Assembly: GCF_050876985.1 (NCBI RefSeq)
Contig: NZ_JBPAPP010000001.1
Length of the DNA stretch: 64,000 nucleotides
Source of the DNA: Halopseudomonas sp002296055
GTDB taxonomy: Bacteria > Pseudomonadota > Gammaproteobacteria > Pseudomonadales > Pseudomonadaceae
Reading direction: 5' to 3' (one strand)
In this document: piece after piece, positions 49,307-57,722 of the stretch
How the letters are laid out: each line of letters begins with the position of its first letter
How positions within the stretch are numbered: position 1 is the first letter of the stretch
Made by a program: the position numbers and the translations under genes
Notes under the pieces: model-generated
The model's input: only the letters and a program-made list of their open reading frames with translations
The model's database searches: none
What the model was told of the DNA's origin: nothing

Positions 49307-50773
49307 TCAGTCGATACCCAGTTCTGCCCAGATCGCATCCACGCGCTGACGCACGGCCGCGTCCTGCTCAATGGCAACGCCCCATTCCCGACTGGTTTCG
49401 CCCGGCCACTTGTTGGTGGCATCCAGCCCCATCTTGCTGCCCAGCCCGGAGACGGGCGAGGCAAAGTCGAGGTAGTCGATCGGGGTGTTGTCGATCATCA
49501 CGGTGTCACGCTTGGGGTCCATGCGGGTGGTGATGGCCCAGATGATATCGTGCCAGTCGCGGATGTTGATGTCCTCGTCCACCACGATCACATACTTGGT
49601 GTACATGAACTGGCGCAAAAAGCTCCAGACCCCCAGCATCACGCGTTTGGCGTGGCCCGGGTACTGCTTTTTCATCGACACTACCGCCATGCGGTAGGAG
49701 CAGCCCTCAGGTGGCAGGTAGAAATCGGTAATCTCGGGAAACTGCTTCTGCAGCAGCGGCACAAAGACTTCGTTCAGCGCCACACCCAGCACCGCAGGCT
49801 CATCCGGCGGGCGGCCGGTGTAGGTGCTGTGGTAAATCGGCTTCTCGCGTTGAGTGATGCGTTCGATGGTAAAGACCGGGAAGCGATCAACCTCGTTGTA
49901 GTAGCCGGTGTGGTCGCCAAACGGGCCCTCCTCGGCCATCTCGCCTGGGTGGATAACGCCCTCGAGCACGATCTCGGCGCTGGCCGGCACCTGCAGGTCC
50001 GAGCCGCGACATTTGACCAGCTCGGTGCGCTGGCCGCGCAGCAGGCCAGCAAAGGCGTATTCGGACAGGCTGTCGGGCACCGGTGTTACCGCGCCGAGAA
50101 TGGTCGCAGGGTCTGCGCCCAGTACCACCGCGACGGGGAAGGGCTCACCGGGGTGCTTTTCCTGCCACTCACGGAAGTCCAGAGCGCCGCCGCGGTGACT
50201 TAGCCAGCGCATGATGACCTTGTTGCGGCCGATCACCTGCTGGCGATAGATGCCGAGGTTCTGCCGCTCCTTGTGCGGGCCGCGGGTGACCACCAGCCCC
50301 CAGGTAATCAGCGGGCCGGCGTCGCCGGGCCAGCAGGTCTGTACCGGGATGCGGCCAAGGTCGACATCGTCACCTTCAAATACCTGCGCCTGGCAGGGGG
50401 CGTCGCGTAGAACCTTGGGCGCCATGTTGATGACTTTTTTGAAGATTGGCAGCTTGCTCCAGGCATCCTTCAGACCCTTCGGCGGATCGGGTTCCTTGAG
50501 AAAGGCCAGTAGTTTGCCGATCTCGCGCAGTTCGCTGATGCTCTCGGCGCCCATACCCATGGCCACGCGCTCGGGGGTGCCGAACAGGTTGCCGAGCACA
50601 GGCATGTCAGAGCCGGTGGGGTTTTCAAATAGCAGGGCGGGGCCACCCTTGCGCAGGGTGCGGTCGCAAATCTCGGTCATCTCCAGCACGGGAGAGACGG
50701 GCGTCTGGATGCGCTTGAGTTCGCCGCGCTGTTCCAGGCCCTTGATGAAATCGCGTAGATCGGAGTATTGCAT
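49307..50773 (-). CDS. ubiD: 4-hydroxy-3-polyprenylbenzoate decarboxylase
   Basis: A 488-residue prenylated-FMN decarboxylase that removes the carboxyl group of the polyprenyl-4-hydroxybenzoate intermediate in ubiquinone synthesis. Family blocks are MQYSDLRDFIKGLEQRGELK, GGPALLFENPTGSDMPVLGN, EGPFGDHTGYYNE (catalytic Glu-Arg-Glu region), VVVDEDINIRDWHDIIWAI and GLGSKMGLDATNKWPGE. It needs a UbiX partner, not in the window. The leader directly upstream of the ATG is a heptamer repeat array and the ribosome site is weak (GAAG). Confidence 0.95.
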   Translation of the reverse strand: MQYSDLRDFIKGLEQRGELKRIQTPVSPVLEMTEICDRTLRKGGPALLFENPTGSDMPVLGNLFGTPERVAMGMGAESISELREIGKLLAFLKEPDPPKGLKDAWSKLPIFKKVINMAPKVLRDAPCQAQVFEGDDVDLGRIPVQTCWPGDAGPLITWGLVVTRGPHKERQNLGIYRQQVIGRNKVIMRWLSHRGGALDFREWQEKHPGEPFPVAVVLGADPATILGAVTPVPDSLSEYAFAGLLRGQRTELVKCRGSDLQVPASAEIVLEGVIHPGEMAEEGPFGDHTGYYNEVDRFPVFTIERITQREKPIYHSTYTGRPPDEPAVLGVALNEVFVPLLQKQFPEITDFYLPPEGCSYRMAVVSMKKQYPGHAKRVMLGVWSFLRQFMYTKYVIVVDEDINIRDWHDIIWAITTRMDPKRDTVMIDNTPIDYLDFASPVSGLGSKMGLDATNKWPGETSREWGVAIEQDAAVRQRVDAIWAELGID

Positions 50774-50775
50774 CG

Positions 50776-50810
50776 AGCTTCAAGCCTCAAGCTGCAAGCG
50801 GCAAGCTGGA
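50776..50810 (+). repeat. Heptamer array of five AGCNNNA units in the ubiD leader
   Basis: AGCTTCA-AGCCTCA-AGCTGCA-AGCGGCA-AGCTGGA are exactly five consecutive heptads. The array begins three bases upstream of the ubiD start codon and is one arm of an inverted pair with 50902-50928. Confidence 0.85.
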
Positions 50811-50901
50811 TGAGGCATGCATGCCACTTGGGAGTTTGATCCGCCCGCCGGGCTGGCAGCGGGGCGGCAGGCCCGGCGCTCGGCAGCAAGCCCGCGCGGA
50901 C

Positions 50902-50928
50902 AGCTTGCCGCTTGAGGCTTGCAGCTTG
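50902..50928 (-). repeat. Inverted heptamer array downstream of rho
   Basis: On the minus strand this reads CA-AGCTGCA-AGCCTCA-AGCGGCA-AGCT, starting about ten bases after the rho stop. It can pair with the array at 50776-50810, forming a long imperfect stem around about 90 GC-rich bases. Confidence 0.85.
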
Positions 50929-50938
50929 TGGCCGGGTT

Positions 50939-52204
50939 TTAGTTCTTGCTGCGCTTCATCGACTGGAAGAATTCGTCGTTGGTCTTGGTGTCTTTCAGGC
51001 GATCAAGCAGGAATTCGATGGCAGCGATCTCGTCCATCGAGTGCAGGATCTTGCGCAGAATCCACATGCGTTGCAGTTCGTCTTCGCTGGTCAGCAGTTC
51101 TTCGCGGCGGGTACCGGAGCGGTTGATGTTGATCGCCGGGAAGGTGCGTTTCTCGGCAATCTTGCGATCCAGGTGGATCTCCATGTTGCCGGTGCCCTTG
51201 AATTCTTCGTAGATCACCTCGTCCATCTTCGAACCGGTGTCGACCAGTGCGGTGGCGATGATGGTCAGGCTGCCGCCTTCTTCGATGTTACGCGCGGCGC
51301 CGAAGAAGCGCTTGGGCTTCTCCAGGGCATGGGCGTCAACACCACCGGTCAGCACCTTACCGGAGCTTGGGATCACGGTGTTGTAGGCACGGGCCAGACG
51401 AGTGATGGAGTCGAGCAGAATGATCACGTCTTTCTTGTGCTCAACCAGGCGCTTGGCCTTCTCGATCACCATTTCAGCCACTTGTACGTGGCGCGCCGGC
51501 GGCTCGTCGAAGGTCGAGGCAACCACTTCGCCGCGCACGGTGCGCTGCATCTCGGTGACTTCTTCCGGGCGCTCGTCGATCAGCAGAACGATCAGGTGGC
51601 ACTCGGGGTTGTTACGGGCGATGTTCGAGGCGATGTTCTGCAGCATCAGCGTCTTACCGGCCTTGGGCGGTGCAACCAGCAGGCCGCGCTGGCCTTTGCC
51701 GATCGGCGCGCAGAGGTCGATGATGCGGGCCATCAGGTCTTCGGTAGCGCCGTTGCCGGCTTCCATGACCAGGCGCTGATCAGGGAACAGCGGCGTCAGG
51801 TTCTCGAACAGGATTTTGTTCTTGGTGTTTTCCGGCTTGTCGAAGTTGATCGAGTCAACTTTCAGCAGGGCAAAGTAGCGCTCGCCGTCTTTGGGCGGGC
51901 GAATCTTGCCGGAAATGGTGTCACCGGTACGCAGGTTGAAGCGACGAATCTGGCTGGGCGACACATAGATGTCATCCGGGCCGGCCAGGTAGGACGAATC
52001 GGCCGAGCGCAGGAAGCCGAACCCATCCTGAAGGATCTCCAGTACGCCGTCACCGAGGATGTCTTCGCCGCCTTTGGCATGTTTTTTCAGGATGCCAAAG
52101 ATCACATCCTGCTTGCGCGATCGGCCCATGTTCTCGAGGCCCATCTGGTTGGCGATTTCCAACAGTTCGGTAATAGGTTTTTGTTTGAGGTCAGTCAGGT
52201 TCAT
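50939..52204 (-). CDS. rho: Transcription termination factor Rho
   Basis: A 421-residue hexameric RNA-dependent ATPase. The N-terminal MNLTDLKQKPITELLEIANQ and cold-shock-like RNA-binding domain (DGFGFLRSADSSYLAGPDDIYVS) are followed by Walker A APPKAGKTLMLQ, Walker B VIILLDSITRLARAYN, the Q-loop/R-loop region SSGKVLTGGVDAHAL and TGNMEIHLDRKIAEKR. The start is fixed by homology, yet no Shine-Dalgarno sequence precedes it (CTCACCGACCCCT-ATG). A C-rich leader upstream fits autoregulation by Rho. Confidence 0.98.
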   Translation of the reverse strand: MNLTDLKQKPITELLEIANQMGLENMGRSRKQDVIFGILKKHAKGGEDILGDGVLEILQDGFGFLRSADSSYLAGPDDIYVSPSQIRRFNLRTGDTISGKIRPPKDGERYFALLKVDSINFDKPENTKNKILFENLTPLFPDQRLVMEAGNGATEDLMARIIDLCAPIGKGQRGLLVAPPKAGKTLMLQNIASNIARNNPECHLIVLLIDERPEEVTEMQRTVRGEVVASTFDEPPARHVQVAEMVIEKAKRLVEHKKDVIILLDSITRLARAYNTVIPSSGKVLTGGVDAHALEKPKRFFGAARNIEEGGSLTIIATALVDTGSKMDEVIYEEFKGTGNMEIHLDRKIAEKRTFPAININRSGTRREELLTSEDELQRMWILRKILHSMDEIAAIEFLLDRLKDTKTNDEFFQSMKRSKN

Positions 52205-52290
52205 AGGGGTCGGTGAGTGATGTCAGAGTGTCGGCAGGAAAGATGTGTTTCGGCCGCCATGGTGCATGGGGCGATCAGCTTGGCTGCGGG
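52205..52290 (-). promoter_or_regulatory. C-rich rho leader with possible rut site
   Basis: On the minus strand the roughly 85 bases before the rho start are rich in C and poor in G near the ATG (for example TCACTCACCGACCCCT and CCTGCCGACACTCTGACATC). Rho binds such unstructured C-rich RNA, and rho genes are known to be autogenously attenuated, so a rut site is likely here. Confidence 0.45.
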
Positions 52291-52376
52291 TTTGGGAAGC
52301 CGCTGCGCAGGGTGCGTCAGGGCGTTGGAAGCCAAATCTAGCACCGCAGGCTGGTGACGTCCAGCATTGCGGCCGC

Positions 52377-52411
52377 AAAAAATGGCTGCCCCGGCACGGT
52401 GGCCGGGGCAG
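52377..52411 (-). terminator. Intrinsic terminator of trxA
   Basis: CTGCCCCGGC (52386-52395) pairs perfectly with GCCGGGGCAG (52402-52411) around ACGGTG, and on the minus strand it is followed by CCATTTTTT. The hairpin starts six bases after the trxA stop, so rho transcription from trxA would need read-through. Confidence 0.9.
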
Positions 52412-52417
52412 GGAACA

Positions 52418-52744
52418 TCAGATGTTGCTGTCGAGGAAGGCTGCCAGCTGTGACTTGGACAGGGCACCAACCTTGGTAGCCTCGACGTTGCCACCCTTGA
52501 ACAGCATCAGGGTGGGAATGCCGCGCACGCCGTACTTGGGCGGGGTGTCGGCGTTGTCGTCGATGTTCAGCTTGCAAATCTTCAGCTTGCCGCTGTAGTC
52601 CTTGGCAATCTCGTCCAGAACCGGGGCAATCATCTTGCAGGGGCCGCACCATTCAGCCCAGTAATCAACCAGGACGGGGGTATCGGACTTGAGCACTTCG
52701 TCGTCGAAGCTGCCGTCAGTGACGTGCACAATCAGATCGCTCAT
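52418..52744 (-). CDS. trxA: Thioredoxin
   Basis: A 108-residue thioredoxin with the redox motif WCGPC (Cys33, Cys36) in LVDYWAEWCGPCKMIAPVLDE and the cis-Pro region VRGIPTLMLFKGG. It keeps cytoplasmic protein thiols reduced using thioredoxin reductase. The start at 52744 (MSDLIVHVTD) matches orthologues and lies behind TCTGGAG. It is upstream of rho on the same strand and divergent from ppx. Confidence 0.98.
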   Translation of the reverse strand: MSDLIVHVTDGSFDDEVLKSDTPVLVDYWAEWCGPCKMIAPVLDEIAKDYSGKLKICKLNIDDNADTPPKYGVRGIPTLMLFKGGNVEATKVGALSKSQLAAFLDSNI

Positions 52745-52781
52745 GTGTTTCTCCAGAGGGATAAAAAGGCGGAATGGGCGC

Positions 52782-52810
52782 ATCATAGCACCACCGAATG
52801 CGGCTGCGAA
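52782..52810 (-). promoter_or_regulatory. Sigma70 promoter of trxA
   Basis: On the minus strand TTCGCA-N17-TATGAT, with an extended -10 (TGCTATGAT), lies 38 bases upstream of the trxA start codon. Confidence 0.55.
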
Positions 52811-52950
52811 AGGCGATGCGTCTTTGCCCCGGCCGAGATGCTGGCAGCCCTGCCGCCCCTGCCAAGCTACGTCGAGCATGCCTGCATGCGGGCAAATGTC
52901 ATCGTCCGGGTGCTAGAATCGGGTCAATCGAGAACCCACGGGAAGAGCGC

Positions 52951-54456
52951 ATGGCAGAGGCAGAAGCGAACGATTTTTCACTGGTGGCCGCAATCGATCT
53001 GGGCTCCAACAGCTTCCATATGGTGCTGGCGCGAGTTGAGCAGGGCGAGATTCGGATTCTCGAGCGGCTGGGCGAAAAGGTACAGCTGGCCGCCGGGCTG
53101 GATGACGACAACATGCTCAGCGAAGAGGCGATGCAGCGCGGGCTTGATTGTCTGCGACGGTTTGCCCAACTGATCAATGGGCTGCCGCCTGGGGCGGTCA
53201 GGATCGTTGCCACCAGCGCACTGCGCGAGGCGCGCAACCGAGGTCAGTTTATCCGCCAAGTGCAGCAGGTGCTTGGCCATCGGGTAGAAGTGATTTCCGG
53301 TCGTGAAGAGGCGCGGCTGATCTATCTGGGGGTTTCCCACACGCTGGCTGACGATGAAGGCAAGCGTTTGGTGGTGGATATCGGTGGTGGCAGTACCGAG
53401 TTCATTGTTGGCGAGCGCTTCGAGTCGCTGCTGCGCGAAAGCCTGAACGTTGGCTGTGTGGCCTTTAGCCGGCAGTTTTTCCCGGACGGTCGCATCACCG
53501 CTGCGCGCTACAGCCAGGCTTACACGGCCGCGCGTCTTGAACTGATGAATATCGAACAGGCCATTCAGCGCCTGGGCTGGAGCGAAGCGGTGGGCGCCTC
53601 AGGCACCATTCGCTCGGTCGGTCAGTGCATTCAGGCCGGCGGGCGCGGGCAGGGCGAGGTAAATCGCGAGGGGCTGCAGTGGCTCAAACGCAAGGTGCTC
53701 AAGGCTGCGCACGTCGACAAGCTGGATATTCAGGGCCTTAAACCCGACCGCCAGCCGATTCTGCCGGCGGGCTTGGCGATTCTTGAAGCGCTGTTCGACG
53801 CCCTTGGTGTTGAGGTTATGCCGCACTCCGAGGGGGCGCTACGTGAAGGGGTGCTGTATGACCTGCTGGGGCGCTACTCCCATGAAGATGTGCGCGAGCG
53901 CACCCTGAGCGCGCTGATGGAGCGCTATCACGTTGATCTGGATCAGGCGGCGCGGGTAGAGAACAAGGCGCTACGACTGTTGCAGAAGGTTGAGCCGGCC
54001 TGGCAACTGGCGCAGAGCAAACTGGCACCGATGTTGGTGTGGGCGGCGCGGGTACATGAGATTGGTCTGGACATCGCCCACAACCAGTTCCACAAGCATG
54101 GCGCCTATCTGATTGAACACTCGGATCTGCCCGGCTTCTCCCGGCCGGACCAGCAAACCTTGGCGTTACTGGTGCGCGGTCATCGCCGCAATCTGCCGAA
54201 CAGTGATCGGCTGAGTGAGTTTGGTGATGAGGCGGTGACCCTGCTGCGCCTGTGCATGGTGCTGCGCCTGGCCATCCTCTACCACCACATCCGTGGCTTT
54301 CAGGACATGCCGGAAATGACCGTTGAGGCGGCGGACGATGCGTTGGCGGTCACCTTCCCGGCCGGCTGGCTCGAAGACAACCCGCTGACGCAGGCTGACG
54401 TCGAGCGCGAGGCCCAGTACTGGGCCAAGGCCGGTTACAGGTTGACGGTACGCTGA
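52951..54456 (+). CDS. ppx: Exopolyphosphatase
   Basis: A 501-residue Ppx/GppA enzyme that removes terminal phosphates from polyphosphate (and possibly pppGpp). The actin-like ATPase fold is seen in AAIDLGSNSFHMVLA, ATSALREARN, ISGREEARLIYLGV and VVDIGGGSTEFIVG. The C-terminal HD-like domain has WAARVHEIGLDIAHNQFHKHGAYLIEHS. ATG 52951 follows GGGAAGAG. Its 3' end overlaps the convergent ppk gene by 22 bases. Confidence 0.96.
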   Translation: MAEAEANDFSLVAAIDLGSNSFHMVLARVEQGEIRILERLGEKVQLAAGLDDDNMLSEEAMQRGLDCLRRFAQLINGLPPGAVRIVATSALREARNRGQFIRQVQQVLGHRVEVISGREEARLIYLGVSHTLADDEGKRLVVDIGGGSTEFIVGERFESLLRESLNVGCVAFSRQFFPDGRITAARYSQAYTAARLELMNIEQAIQRLGWSEAVGASGTIRSVGQCIQAGGRGQGEVNREGLQWLKRKVLKAAHVDKLDIQGLKPDRQPILPAGLAILEALFDALGVEVMPHSEGALREGVLYDLLGRYSHEDVRERTLSALMERYHVDLDQAARVENKALRLLQKVEPAWQLAQSKLAPMLVWAARVHEIGLDIAHNQFHKHGAYLIEHSDLPGFSRPDQQTLALLVRGHRRNLPNSDRLSEFGDEAVTLLRLCMVLRLAILYHHIRGFQDMPEMTVEAADDALAVTFPAGWLEDNPLTQADVEREAQYWAKAGYRLTVR

Positions 54457-56648
54457 GGCGAGGCCAGCTTCTCCAGCAGCGTCGCCTGGGCGCTGCGGGG
54501 GATCTGGTTGCCGCTCGGTGAGCTAAGCAGGTAGGTGCCGTCGGGCTGCAGAATCCAGCTGCGGGTGTTGTCGGTGAGAAACACCAGCAACTCCTGCTTG
54601 GCGCGGGTAATCAGCTTTTTGCCCTCCAGCGGGAAGCAGGTCTCGACACGCTTGTCGAGGTTGCGCTCCATCATGTCCGCACTGGACATCCACACCTGCT
54701 CCTGGCCGTCGTTGAGGAAGTAATAGACCCGGCTGTGCTCCAGGAAGCGGCCGATGATCGAGCGTACCGTGATGTTGTGCGATACGCCCGGAATGCCGGG
54801 GCGCAGGCAGCACATGCCGCGCACGATCAGGTCGATCTTCACGCCGCATTGCGAGGCTTTGTACAGCGCCTTGATGATCTTGGCGTCGGTCAGCGAGTTG
54901 GCCTTGGCGATGATGTGCGCCGGCTTGCCTGCCTGGGCATTCAGGGTTTCGCGGTTGATCAGCTCCAGCAGGCGCTTTTTCAGGGTGAAGGGCGCCTGCA
55001 GCAGCTTTTTCATGCGCTGGGTCTTGCCCATGCCGATCAACTGGTTGAACAGCTTGTGCACGTCTTCGGTCAGCGCCACGTCCGAGGTCAGGATGCTGTA
55101 GTCGGTGTACAGGCGGGCGTTGCCGGCGTGATAGTTACCGGTGCCCAGGTGCACGTAGCGTTTCAGATTCTTCTCTTCGCGGCGCAGGATCAGCATCATC
55201 TTGGCGTGGGTCTTGAAGCCGACCACGCCGTAGATCACCACGGCGCCGGCCTGCTGCAGGCGGCTGGCCAGCTGCAGGTTGGACTCCTCGTCAAAGCGCG
55301 CCCGCAGCTCGATCACCACGGTCACTTCCTTGCCGTTACGGGCGGCGTCGACCAGCGCGTTGACGATTTCCGAGTTGGCCCCGGTACGGTACAGCGTCTG
55401 CTTGATCGCCAGCACGTTCGGGTCCTGCGCCGCCTGACGCAGCAAGTCGACCACCGGGCTGAAGGACTCGTAGGGATGCTGCAGCAGGATGTCCTGCTTG
55501 CTGATCGCCTGGAACAGGTTGTCGGCGCTCGACAGCACGCGCGGCAGGCCCGGACTGAAGGGCGGAAATTGCAGCTGCGGGTGGTTCTCCAGGCCGGTAA
55601 TGGAGAACAGGCGCGTCAGGTTGACCGGGCCGTTAACCTCGTACAGCTCTGCTTCGGTCAGGCCGAACTGCTTGAGCAAAAAGTCGGTCAGCGGTTTCGG
55701 GCAGTTGTCGGCCACCTCAAGGCGTACCGCGTCGCCGTAGCGGCGTGACAGCAGCTCGCCGCGCAGCGCGCGCGCCAGGTCGTCAACCTCGTCCGGGTCG
55801 ACAAACAGGTCGGCGTTACGGGTCAGGCGGAACTGGTAGCAACCCAGTACCTTCATGCCCGGGAACAGCTCGTCGGCGTGGGCGTGGATCATCGACGACA
55901 GGAACACGAAGTTGTCGCCGCCGTCGCACAGCTCGTCGGGCAGGCGAATCAGGCGCGGCAGCGAGCGCGGCGCCGGAATGATCGCCATACCGGAGTCGCG
56001 GCCGAAGGAGTCGATGCCGTCGAGCTGAACGATAAAGTTCAGGCTCTTGTTCACCAGCAGCGGGAAGGGGTGCGTCGGGTCCAGCCCGATCGGGCTGATG
56101 ATCGGCGCGACCTGCTGGCGGAAGAAGCGGCGAATCCACAGGGTCTGCTTGTGCGTCCACTGGTAGCGGCGCAAAAAGCGGATGCCTTTCTCGTTTAGCT
56201 GGGGCAGCAGAATGTCGTTGAGAATGCTGTACTGACGGCTGACCTGATAGTGCGCGGTCTCGCTGATCTTGCTGAGCACCTGCTGTGGTTGCAGCCCGTC
56301 GGGCCCGGTCTGCTCGCGGGCAAAGGTGATCTGCTTTTTCAGGCCGGCAACGCGAATTTCAAAGAACTCGTCGAGGTTGCTGGAGAAAATCAGCAAAAAC
56401 TTCAGGCGCTCAAGCAGCGGGTAGGACTCATCCAGCGCCTGCTCCAGCACGCGGATGTTGAATTGCAGCTGCGACAGCTCGCGGTGAATGTAGAGCTCGG
56501 GTGCACCCAAGTCCGGAACCGGTGCCGGTTCGGCGACCTTTTCGCTGACCTGGGCCGGTCGGGTGACCAGATCGGTGCGCGGGCTGGCGTCGGGAGCCGG
56601 TGCTGCGCTGTCCTTGGTGGTGTCTCGGGTGCTGTTGAGCTCTGCCAT
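54435..56648 (-). CDS. ppk: Polyphosphate kinase 1
   Basis: A 737-residue enzyme that makes polyphosphate from ATP. The N domain begins APELYIHRELSQLQFNIRVL with FSSNLDEFFEIRVAGLKKQ. The catalytic C-terminal PLD-like domains contain the autophosphorylated His in VVGFKTHAKMMLILRR, with VHLGTGNYHAGNARLYTDYS and VSHNITVRSIIGRFLEHSR. Residues 1-50 are a low-complexity Ala/Pro/Thr extension. ATG 56648 follows GGAG and lies 16 bases after hemB, so the two are cotranscribed. It is convergent with, and overlaps, ppx. Confidence 0.96.
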   Translation of the reverse strand: MAELNSTRDTTKDSAAPAPDASPRTDLVTRPAQVSEKVAEPAPVPDLGAPELYIHRELSQLQFNIRVLEQALDESYPLLERLKFLLIFSSNLDEFFEIRVAGLKKQITFAREQTGPDGLQPQQVLSKISETAHYQVSRQYSILNDILLPQLNEKGIRFLRRYQWTHKQTLWIRRFFRQQVAPIISPIGLDPTHPFPLLVNKSLNFIVQLDGIDSFGRDSGMAIIPAPRSLPRLIRLPDELCDGGDNFVFLSSMIHAHADELFPGMKVLGCYQFRLTRNADLFVDPDEVDDLARALRGELLSRRYGDAVRLEVADNCPKPLTDFLLKQFGLTEAELYEVNGPVNLTRLFSITGLENHPQLQFPPFSPGLPRVLSSADNLFQAISKQDILLQHPYESFSPVVDLLRQAAQDPNVLAIKQTLYRTGANSEIVNALVDAARNGKEVTVVIELRARFDEESNLQLASRLQQAGAVVIYGVVGFKTHAKMMLILRREEKNLKRYVHLGTGNYHAGNARLYTDYSILTSDVALTEDVHKLFNQLIGMGKTQRMKKLLQAPFTLKKRLLELINRETLNAQAGKPAHIIAKANSLTDAKIIKALYKASQCGVKIDLIVRGMCCLRPGIPGVSHNITVRSIIGRFLEHSRVYYFLNDGQEQVWMSSADMMERNLDKRVETCFPLEGKKLITRAKQELLVFLTDNTRSWILQPDGTYLLSSPSGNQIPRSAQATLLEKLASPQRTVNL

Positions 56649-56664
56649 GATCTCCTCGATGCGA

Positions 56665-57678
56665 CTACTGGCGACTGCGTAACTGGCGCGCGGCCGTCTT
56701 GGCAAAATAAGTCAGGATGCCGTCGGCTCCTGCGCGTTTGAAAGCGGTCAGTGATTCAAGAATTACCGCCTCGCTGAGCCAGCCGTTGTTAATGGCGGCG
56801 CAGTGCATGGCGTACTCGCCACTGACCTGATAAACAAAGGTGGGCACCTTAAAGGTGTCTTTCACCCGGTGCAGCACATCCAGATAGGGCATGCCGGGCT
56901 TAACCATCACCATATCAGCCCCTTCTGACAGATCCATGGCGATTTCGTGCAGTGCTTCGTCGCTGTTGGCTGGGTCCATCTGGTAGGTGGCCTTGTTGCC
57001 CTTGCCGAGGTTGCCGGCCGAGCCGACCGCGTCGCGGAACGGGCCGTAGTAGGCGCTGGCGTACTTGGCAGAGTAGGCAAGAATGCGGGTGTGAATGTGG
57101 CCGGCCGCTTCCAGCGCTTCGCGCATGGCCGCCACCCGGCCGTCCATCATGTCGGACGGCGCAACGATATCGGCGCCGGCGTCGGCGTGCGACAGGGTCT
57201 GTTTGACCAGCGCCTCGACGGTGATGTCGTTCATCACGTAGCCGTTTTCATCGATGATGCCGTCTTGCCCGTGGGTGGTGAACGGGTCCAGGGCGACGTC
57301 GGTAATCACCCCCAGTTCGGGGAAGCGGGCCTTCAGGGCGCGCGTGGCACGTTGGGCCAGCCCCTCCGGATTCCAGGCCTCGGCGGCATCCAGCGATTTC
57401 TTCTCCAGCGGGGTAACCGGGAACAGGGCGATGGCCGGAATGCCCAGCTCTACCAGTTCAGCGGCGTCCTCCAGCAGCAGGTCAATCGACAGCCGCTCAA
57501 TGCCGGGCATGGAGGCGATGGCTTCACGCTGCTGCTCGCCTTCAAGGACAAATACGGGGTAGATCAGGTCGTCGGCGGTCAGCGTGTTTTCACGCATCAT
57601 GCGGCGGGAAAAGTCATCCTTGCGCATGCGACGGGGGCGGCTGGCGGGGTAGGGGCGCGGAACAGGGGAATAGCTCAC
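56665..57678 (-). CDS. hemB: Delta-aminolevulinic acid dehydratase (porphobilinogen synthase)
   Basis: A 337-residue enzyme that condenses two ALA molecules into porphobilinogen. Active-site lysines are Lys205 (AYSAKYASAYYGPFRD) and Lys260 (MVMVKPG). The metal region DVALDPFTTHGQDG has aspartates rather than the zinc-binding cysteines, which marks the Mg2+-dependent Pseudomonas type. The start is GTG at 57678 behind GGAG. It precedes ppk in an operon-like arrangement. Confidence 0.97.
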   Translation of the reverse strand: MSYSPVPRPYPASRPRRMRKDDFSRRMMRENTLTADDLIYPVFVLEGEQQREAIASMPGIERLSIDLLLEDAAELVELGIPAIALFPVTPLEKKSLDAAEAWNPEGLAQRATRALKARFPELGVITDVALDPFTTHGQDGIIDENGYVMNDITVEALVKQTLSHADAGADIVAPSDMMDGRVAAMREALEAAGHIHTRILAYSAKYASAYYGPFRDAVGSAGNLGKGNKATYQMDPANSDEALHEIAMDLSEGADMVMVKPGMPYLDVLHRVKDTFKVPTFVYQVSGEYAMHCAAINNGWLSEAVILESLTAFKRAGADGILTYFAKTAARQLRSRQ

Positions 57679-57722
57679 GGGGACTCCATGGGTGCGGGTC
57701 GCAGTGCACCTGTCTGCTGACG

